From Cavia porcellus (lineage: Eukaryota > Chordata > Mammalia > Rodentia > Caviidae), in NCBI RefSeq assembly GCF_034190915.1, contig NW_026947506.1:12771501-12835500 (forward strand): a stretch of DNA of 64,000 nucleotides, given 5' to 3'. Position 1 is the first letter of the stretch. Every line of letters begins with the position of its first letter. This document shows positions 55,775-64,000 of this stretch, one piece after another. The translations under genes and the position numbers were made by a program. Below the pieces are notes generated by a model that worked only from the letters and a program-made list of their open reading frames with translations, was not told the DNA's origin and did no database searches.

Positions 55775-56985
55775 CTGCTAAACTATTTATGGGAATAAGT
55801 TATATACTACATGCTGCTATGTTTTCCATGCTGTGATGAGATACCTGATGATTTCCTAACATCACTTCATATCATACCATGTACATTATGTTGCCTGATT
55901 TTCTTTCTCACTAGAGCCAATATTTGGCATTTAAGTAAACCCTTGTTTTCCTAATCATCAGAATTTAACTGTTATGTTTACATTACATCTTTACTTTGCT
56001 CTTAAGTTTTTCCCACATGCACCAAAAGTAAAGCATACTACTGTTAATTTCTGATTGCCCCATACTGACAGAACCATACCTTGTCTCCAAAAGCATATCA
56101 AAAAATATATTAATATCCCCAGAAATTAAAAAATTTGGCATGATTTATGAGTAACCTTACTGTGAAATGAATTTTTCTTCAATGTGGAGTTGTTTTGCGA
56201 AAAAATGTTGTTATTCGATGTATCATGCAAATGCCTTTATTTTATTCCTTGGTGCTGTGAACACATTATATATTTTGTAATTATTACTGTTTTTTCCTCA
56301 GACATGGAAATAATGGCATGAAGGGAAACCTAAATTTTGAGCTGTCAGCACAGTAAAAAGTAAATTTGCTAAATTAAGGTTCAGATTGTGTTCTGTTTTA
56401 CTGAATTGTGAATTTATACAATGGCATATCTCTTTATTTATAAGGACCAGTGCCTGATGGTTGTGGTGTGTGCTGATTATCTTGAAACACATATACTGGA
56501 CTATGAATCACAGTTGGTTTCCTGTGGCCTGTGATTTTCACTTCCATTTTAACATTCCTGTAATTTGTAAAGTGTTTAATGCAGTGTGGATGAATGCAAA
56601 ATCTACTTAGGTTCCAATGGAATTGTGTTGTTAAAAACTGTGGTGTCATGAAAACACAAGTGAACAATGCATAGTACCCCTAATCCAGTGAAGATAGCTT
56701 GCCCAAGTCTCAGTTACCCTTGGAAAAATAAATTACTCACCTGTTGTATAATCATCACTAAAACTATATCTATTTTTTACCTGAAGTACCTGATATACTT
56801 CACAAAGCACATTGTCAACCTCTATGCACTACAGTATGTGGCCAGATTCCGTGCAGCACATTTCTGCTTACCATCAATGGGAAAATTTGGAGTTTGTTTA
56901 TAGCTCATATTAGAATACTGAATCTATAAGACATGTATCTTGAGTGCATGGACTTTCTCATTTTACCATGAAAGTAAATTTTTCT
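55775..56985. other. No feature recognised
   Basis: AT-rich sequence between the inverted L1 fragment and the B1 fragment preceding the duplicated downstream segment. Confidence 0.6.
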
Positions 56986-56989
56986 GGTT

Positions 56990-57095
56990 GATGCATGCTT
57001 GTAATCCTAGCACCTCAGGGGGCTTAAATTAGTGGAAGAGGAAGTTGAGCCCAACCTACACAATTAGTGTGACCCTGTCTCACAATATATCTTCA
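56990..57095 (+). repeat. B1-like SINE fragment
   Basis: GCATGCTTGTAATCCTAGCAC, then GTGACCCTGTCTCACAA near its end. Confidence 0.65.
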
Positions 57096-60000
57096 AGTTC
57101 TGCAGATATAGACTAATGCTTTAGTTCTCTTCCCTTTCCCCCCAGCGTCAACATTTTTTAATACTCACAATTACACATCAGTAGTTGTCCTTTTGTCACT
57201 TGGACACCTAGCAGTTATCCCCAAGCATCGTTTGGGAAGCACATTTGTTTATGCAATGACCATCCTGAGCATTATTGGAGCAGTTCTCAATTTAACCCAT
57301 TCGTTCTTGTATTGAATACAGTGGAATTGTCACTTTTATATTCCTTGTTATTTTATAAAAATTAACAAAAAGTATGCAATTTTTGATCATGTTGTATTTA
57401 AATAATTGCATTCGTAAGGAGTTACCTATAAAGATCATGCTAAAGGTGATTCCTTTAGACCCAGCATCAGTAGAGGATGAGATGGGATGATCACGGCTTT
57501 GAAGCTGACTTCGGGAGGCAACTGCTAAATGATTTAGCAGAGTGTGAAGCAGTTGTTTTTATCCCTGCATTTGAAGTTTAGGTAAACAAGTAAGTTGAGG
57601 TCAAGAATATAAATGTACAGTAGGACAAAAGAATCACCAATACAAATTGTGGTTTTTCTTTCACTCATGAAATGTACTTTTTTGGTAATTTGTGCAGCAT
57701 TTTCAAATATGCCTCTAGTAGAGCAAAACATAGTGAAATATGAAAGTGCCACTTTCCATGTTCTGAATGTAGAGGTATTAAAAAACATTTTTCTTAATGC
57801 TATTGCTGCTATTTTGTGTAGAAAATAAGATAGAGTGACAGAACAAGCAAAAAGACTTTGTAAGATATTAATCCTCCTGCATAAACATAGAAGCCACAAA
57901 ATTCAAACCAAAAAATGAAGAAATAAACTACAGAATGAGAGAAATTTTGCCTGTTACTCTCTGACAGCTAACATGTAAAACCAATAGAAACGTGAAAGGA
58001 ACACACATTTTTCAGAATATGTACAAATTGCCAAGAAATACCAGAAGAACTAATGAGCATTTTTGCACAATAGAGAAACACGATTATGGACACCATTTCA
58101 TTGCAGAGAGAACAAATCACCACAAGATCTAAGGTACCTACCTGAGACTACAGGAGAAAAGGGACCATTTAACCTTTTTGGTGGAAATGTAGGTAAGCAG
58201 TTCAATTACTAGTGAAGTCAGTTTTTAAAGTATTCAAAAGACTAAAATTAGTAATTCTAATTAATGCAGTGCTTCCTTTAGGGTATCTCTTCCCCAAAGA
58301 GTTAAGGATATATTGCAGTGATTCATGCAGATTCCTGTTACTGCAGCAATAGTTATTTTTCTGTGGAGAACAGCTGCAAGCACTGCACCATCACCACCAA
58401 ATACCAATGAAGAACAATAAATACTCACCAGTGTACTCCATTTGGTAAATGGAGTGACATTTTATTGTGAAATGGGCTGTAAGTTAGGTTTCCTAGTAGA
58501 CTACAGATCATTATAAATGTGATAGTCATGCTAATGTCACAAGGCCATCACTAGTACATACTATGTTCATTAGATTTGATATATTTTTCTTTTGGAGGAA
58601 GCATGTTGCTATTAAGTTCAGGCTGCCTTTGAAATCATTTTATAACCCAGAGTGGTCTCAAACAATTCTCCTTCCTCAGTGTCTCAAATACTGGGCACCA
58701 CACAAGAGCCACCAGGCCTAGTTTAGATTTGGTGTAGTAACTGCATATTCAGCATATTTTATTTCAACTGTTTTTGCTCTTAAACTATTTCCACCTTTTA
58801 CCTCCAGCATCTGTAGAAACCTCAGCCTTGTTGAGGTGGCGATGTGCATACCACATCCTCGTGACATTCTCGTGACATTCTCTCCTGGGTTCAGCGCTGT
58901 CACTGTACTGCAGTGAAACAGGTGTACATAACTGTTTCTTTTTCTACTTTCCTTAGAAAAGATTTTTAAAATTTCCTGGGATAATCAGAGGGTCAATAAC
59001 CCTGTCTATAATTTCATTCAAATGCCCACATTTATGTAGTATGTAGGACACACAGATGGAAACATATCACATAGTTTCAGTGAGAGGTTTGTCAAAACAG
59101 ATGTGAAGACTACTTTGTGAAGATTTGTGTTCCTGATTATTTCATTAGAATGAGCCTCAGGTTTTGTCACTGTTGTTTATGTGAAGCAGACCTGATGACC
59201 ACTATAATATATTAAGTGGTATAAAGTCTGTTTTGGATTTTAAGTATCTAAAGAAGTGCTCTGGTGCTGTGGCCCGCTTAGTAATGGTCAACTTGGATCA
59301 CCCAGTGAATGAAGTCATCATGGTTTTGGGACAGAACATCCATTGAAGGATTATTTAAAACAGCATTAAAGAACTATAGGGAAAGGAGCTGGTCTGTTGA
59401 TTTTCATGGAGAAGCTGGTAACACTGGTTTTCCAGATATGAACTCAGCCATCATCATCATCAGAGGAGGTCAGATCCTCATTTTTACTTTGCATGGCTAC
59501 TGTTCCCTTTAGCAGATCTTTGGCCCTTATCTTGAGCTTCATATTTTGGCTCCAGTGCTGATCACTCAGCATGGTGGCACAGATCCTATGACCAAGGGAA
59601 CAGAGTTTCTAGCCTCCAACACTGAACTTTGAGCCTTCCTAGTGTACAACCTAGTGAGACTTGCATGAGACATTGTAAGTGCCTCTAGGTCTCCAGGTAA
59701 ACTGTTGATGGTCCTTGCCATGGGCTCGAATTCTTCAGCTGTAATTGTACTGGATATTGTCATAGCATTCAATTGCTCAGCTGTATTTTTTGGTCTCTAG
59801 TATCTGAAAAGCTCTACATCTCTCTCAATCTGACTTTCTGGGATGAATATTTTAAAATTATCTTATCAATTATAAGTTCCATATTAAGCCTCTTTCCTTG
59901 CAAACCCTGACTATAACAGATGGGAAAGCATAGGATGTGACATTTTTGAGACATGAGAAAGTATTTAGTTACCTAATGTTATATGTCATTTTTCTCTTTA

Positions 60001-62077
60001 GAGAAACCCAGCTATATGAATAATTTGGTTTTGAAGACTGTTGATAGATCCTCCACCACTATCAAGCCATTACCTTGTGTGTTGCACGGGCAAGAAGTAG
60101 GTGTGTTAGGAGCCTGGCATGGTGCTGCCAGTCACCTGAAAATCAGCCTTTGCAGCCTATGCTGTCTGACCTCTGTGTACCTAAATTATCACTAAAGGAT
60201 GCACTCACAGTGGCAGTCATTTTATATTGACAAATAATTTGCAAGTCTCTCAGGTATTTTAGTGATGTTGCTGATGTGAAGAAAAATGTAGGATGCACAA
60301 CCTGATTTCCCAAAAATAATTATGATAGCAGCATAGACCTATCTGAACTCATGAAAATTCAGCTATAGGTTGCCCTTATTCCATCAAGAATTTGCCTTGA
60401 ACCTAAGTGGTTACGCAATGTTTGTTAGACTTCTACAAGCACAAGAGGGATAAGTTTCTCAGAGCCTCCCTGCTCCTTTTGGGTTCACATTTAGACAGGT
60501 GTAACAATGCCCTGTTTCTGTGCTCAGCAGAACCTCATGTCTTTGCTTCAAACTACTGCTTCTTCCATCAATGCAATTTTAACATTGTGGGGGTAATTTC
60601 CTTGTGTTACTCAAACAGCTCTAGGTAAAATGTCATCTCTTCAATTAAGCTAATGGATTTCACATTACCTTTTCTCATTTTCTTACAGCATCTTGTACTT
60701 TTCATTTTTCTATATTATCACCACAGTGAATTTCATACTCATTTGGTATGAAAATATTATGCATGCTGAGAAAGAGTATTGACCAAAAACAAAGTTTTAC
60801 CTGGGTCTCAGCATCGCCTGGCTCACACTGCCATATTCTCTTCTGGTGAGCATGGTGACTAAGCATGAATGTGATGAGGTAGGGCAAATGTCTGTCAGTA
60901 TTCAGTAAGATAGAAAGGCTATGTTTAGGAGTGACAGAAGGTGGCGGTGTTTGAATGAGACCTGAGTGATGTGCACTTGTGATTCATGCAGTTATTTAAA
61001 AACTTGTTGGAGTCATTGAAGCTGAGTACACGTGCAGGGCTCTGGCATAGCCTGAGCAGGATTGATCTGAGAATGAGGAGACACTCAGTGAGCATGATAG
61101 GTCATAGCTGAGGCCACCTGGAGAATTGCTGGATAGTTTTCCTTAATTAGCATCATTTGTTGCTCTGAAGGTTCCTTGAAACCCTCCCAAGACCCTGCTC
61201 AGGTTTTCTCCATTGTCCACTCAACTACTTCCCTGTTCTGATTAAATATGGGGTGCTCAGGATCAGTCAGCCAGCTGGCGTGAATAATTATGAGCTCTGC
61301 CAAGGATTTAATCCTCATGCATCGCTAAAGATTTTATCACTTGTTTCATTCTTTTGGGCCTTCACATTGCACCTGTTTGAGGGGTTGAGGATCTAGGCCT
61401 GGATCCCAACAGCTTGATACCTAAACAGGGACTTTAAAGTGAAGATGGCTGCTCTCAATGGTGACTTACATTTGCTGGGGTAGTAAATTGCCCCCAAAGC
61501 ATGTCTATTTCATTTTGTTTGGAAAATCCCTTCATTTTCTTAAAAAAAATCCCTTCACCTGTGAATTCATGATGAATCCTATATCTGAAACGCAACAGAA
61601 ACATATCAAAGAACTGCTTTTCTTTAGAAAGGTGAGCCCTGTTACTTCCAAAGATATTTTGGTGCAGCTCTTGTGGGAAATTCTAGATCATTGTTCTTAA
61701 GGTGGGTGTGGTCACTATGAGAGTTTGGGGAAAATAGGTAAACTGCTGCATTGAGGAGCCTTGAGCTCTGATCTCTGTCTTGCACACCTGGTATCTTTGC
61801 TGAGGTGATATTTGGCAGGCAGGCACATGGAACATGCCATGGTTGGATTCCCAGTTTTCATGGATGCACCACTTCTGGTGCTTCTCCACCTCCCCTGGCA
61901 CTGCCTCCACAAGAGGCAAACCTTGCAAAACCTCTGGGCAACACTTTACCTGTTCTAACTCCCATGCAAAAGGGGGCTCAAGAAGCTAAACAACATGGGG
62001 AATTAATTGCTTGTCCTATTTTGCATCAGTGACAAGAGACCCACTTTGAAGGTTTTCAGTAACAGTTTGAAGAGTTA

Positions 62078-62175
62078 AAATGGCCTGCAAATTAAGCTCA
62101 GTGGCATAAACACCTACCTGGAAACTGCAAGATTATAAATTGAATCCCCTCTTCCAAAAGAAAAAAACAAAAAAG
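62078..62175 (+). repeat. ID-like tRNA SINE
   Basis: Paralog of 10935-11050 with a clearer AAATTAAGCTCAGTGGCATA start. Confidence 0.65.
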
Positions 62176-63299
62176 ATAAAGAGTTTTAAAAAGGCTGTCA
62201 AGGAATATGGACTTAAAAGTACTTTTGTAATAGGCATTATTGAGGGTATCAGTCATGGTTATGAAATGAACCCTTTGGAGTGGAAAGCCTTAGTGCATAC
62301 TATTGTCACTCAAACCCAACATCAGGTGTGGCTCTAAGAATATACTGATGCTGTGGGCAAGCAAGCTATAAATAATTTAGATTGCAATAATGCTATAGGA
62401 GCTACTGAATTATGGGGAGAGAGCTTTTTCAGAAATTTGCCAAAAATTCATTGCCACCCTGAGGCTCTTACCTTCAAATGGCTTAAATTGCTTTAAAAGC
62501 TTGAAAAAGAATCCTTGAAGGCCTGCATACAAAAGGTTCCTTTAGCACTATTAAACAGGAGGACACTGAACCTTGCCTTACCTTTATACAATGATAAATT
62601 AAGCTAGTGAAGGCCATGTGGAAAACACAGCAGCAGCGTATATCTTGTTAAAGAAATTAACATACAAAAATGCAAACCAAGACTACAAAAATGCTTTAAA
62701 AGACATTTCTATGAAACCTGACACTGCCTTGGAAATCCCTAGTAAGTTTTATGAGGTCTCTACTACTTTTCATGATTCTTTGCTTCCTGTGACAGCTGGC
62801 CTGGTTTTTTCCTGTTCAGATGCATCAAAAACAGGCACTTTTGTGATTCCTGCTGTCACTGAGGCTGATTAAACAGTCATATTGTTGAATCAGTTTTGAT
62901 CTCTCTTACCCATTCAACTAAATGTTTCTGAATCTGTAGCTCAACTAATTGTCTTGCCTTATATCTCCTTTAAAGCTTGTCATGCTATTTGTGGAAATCA
63001 AGGATTTGGCTGCACTCTGGTTTCTACTGCTATTCCCCTAGCAGATGCATGCCAAAGCCTCTCTTTAACTATTGACAACCTATCATTTTCAGGTTTGCTA
63101 CACACTGGAGCTGAGGTTTCCCTTTTACTTCACTCATCTGGTGACACTTTATTTGACATTGTCAGTGCTATTCCCTCTCATCTCTTGAGATGTACTGGAA
63201 CACCTATAGTCCTTAGAATTGATTTAATCAGTACTGTCTTACCACTTACCAAGGCTGAGTTTTCCTTTTTGCTGTCCTCTGCTGTTCCCTCTGCAAACA

Positions 63300-63362
63300 C
63301 AGAGCTGGGGATTTAGCTCTGTGGCATGCATGCCTGCCTTGCAAGTGGACAGTCATGATTTT
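63300..63362 (+). repeat. ID-like tRNA SINE, 3'-truncated
   Basis: It has GAGCTGGGGATTTAGCTCTG and is cut at 63362 by the L1 tail. It is the paralog of 12155-12235. Confidence 0.8.
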
Positions 63363-63545
63363 GTTCCACTGCTCTTTGAATCCAAATTTTATGTAATCCA
63401 CTGTTTTATCTTGAACACTTATTTGTAAGAGGATAATATGTAAACATCAACCCGTGATTTCTTACAGTTTAGTTTTTCTTTGAAAGCATATATTCTTTCT
63501 ACATGTTTTGTTTACTCTGTTTTAATTTAAAAATAAAAAAGAATA
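63363..63545 (+). mobile_element. L1 3' tail inserted in the class II ERV copy
   Basis: It resembles 53765-53940 (TGAACACTTATTTGTAAGAGGATAATATG-like block, then TTTAATTTAAAAATAAAAAAG). It replaces the RNase H-integrase part (12240-13340 in the other copy), so insertion was accompanied or followed by a deletion of about 1.1 kb. Confidence 0.75.
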
Positions 63546-64000
63546 TCTCTTCTCTTTAAACAGTTAAAGAAGAAAAATGCACTTCCTGCACAGGTTTTTA
63601 CTATTCTCTTTATGGTGCTATTTACTGTAACTCAATTGTCTGTCCCAATGAGGCTGTCTTCTTCCCTGATTCAAATACATTCTTAATAGTATATACTTCT
63701 GACAAAGCCTTTTGTATTATACAAAACTCCCCAAGACCCATGGGGGCCGGGGCTGATGCCTCTGCTGATCTGGGGAAGGGGGACCCTCTGTGTTTTGCTA
63801 AGGCCTTGTGTGGGTTCCTGCTGATTGTGTTTGCCCTGCATGGAATGAGTTGGCATCATGGGCTACACAACGTAATTCCAAAATTTCACCTCTCCCTGAA
63901 TCAGGCCTTGGATCCTTTTTTACAATATCTCTGCTAGTTAGTCTAAAACAAATCCAACTGGTTGATTTATAGTTGTAGATTCTAAATTTGTAGGAAGCTA

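Larger units (their letters stand above)
57190..64000 (+). repeat. Downstream segment, copy 2 (duplicate of 1390-13760)
   Basis: This is the second copy, lying 3' of the intact KRAB-ZNF gene. It lacks the L1 of copy 1, shares the class II ERV insertion, and has lost the ERV RNase H/integrase part to an L1-tail insertion. It runs off the right end. Confidence 0.85.
61005..64000 (+). mobile_element. Class II ERV, second copy, cut by the window end
   Basis: LTR 61005-61411 is followed by gag (proline-rich 61805-62030; capsid-like 62160-62340) and dUTPase-protease (62880-63316). The L1 tail follows, then 3' internal sequence. It is paralogous to 9811-13760 and shares the His-Thr-Gly protease site and the SINE position, so it derives from the same insertion. 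It is not functional. Confidence 0.85.

Overview
This is vertebrate (mammalian) chromosomal DNA, most likely from a rodent outside the mouse/rat group. The evidence is abundant short tRNA-derived SINEs of ID type (A box and B box visible, A-rich tail), monomeric B1-like 7SL SINEs, degenerate L1 copies, ERV remnants and a KRAB-C2H2 zinc-finger gene of the rodent-expanded kind. The ID tail (roughly GATAAAAAGGAAAAAGAC) makes me think of the beaver/kangaroo-rat lineage, but that is from memory and unproved. There are no bacterial genes, rRNA genes or CRISPR arrays.

The one gene that looks intact is a four-exon KRAB zinc-finger gene on the + strand. A CCAAT-box promoter and exon 1 end at 42470, whose last three bases are the ATG. 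They are followed by a 127-bp KRAB-A exon (45780-45906), a 61-bp exon (46106-46166) and a terminal zinc-finger exon (47812-49141). The predicted splices are phase-consistent and give 506 residues with 14 fingers. A 2-nt deletion ends the frame, and four further well-formed fingers lie just downstream in another frame.

The rest of the window is the wreckage of a tandemly duplicated KRAB-ZNF cluster. Three copies of an intron-1 segment occur (1-1384, about 30143-31425, about 43545-45779). Two copies of the upstream region, promoter and exon 1 occur (22437-30143 and 31427-43545). Two copies of the downstream region occur (1390-13760 and 57190-64000). In the first unit everything from the KRAB exon to the downstream region is gone, with the junction at the KRAB splice acceptor. 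In the second unit intron 1 runs straight into the upstream region of the third. An orphan promoter plus ATG exon therefore remains at 28840-29083.

Retroelements fill the space between. They are: an L1 (4552-9033) absent from its paralogous site; a class II, betaretrovirus-like ERV (9811-18419) present in both downstream copies; a 14.3-16.5 kb LTR element nested in it with a 5-bp target duplication; an L1 pair arranged tail to tail (19060-21880); old LTR-like direct repeats; a minus-strand gammaretrovirus-like provirus (35036-41237) absent from its paralogous site; and a full-length HAL1-like element (ORF1 joined to a 3' UTR with no ORF2) with a perfect 16-bp target duplication (50705-53959), which carries a 36-bp perfect hairpin. 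All viral remnants are visibly broken by stops, frameshifts and deletions.

Larger stretches in which I recognise nothing beyond paralogy or occasional SINE debris are 18420-19060, 22050-22437, 26290-27240, 29090-30140, 46170-46770, 46890-47270, 49925-50690 and 55775-56985.
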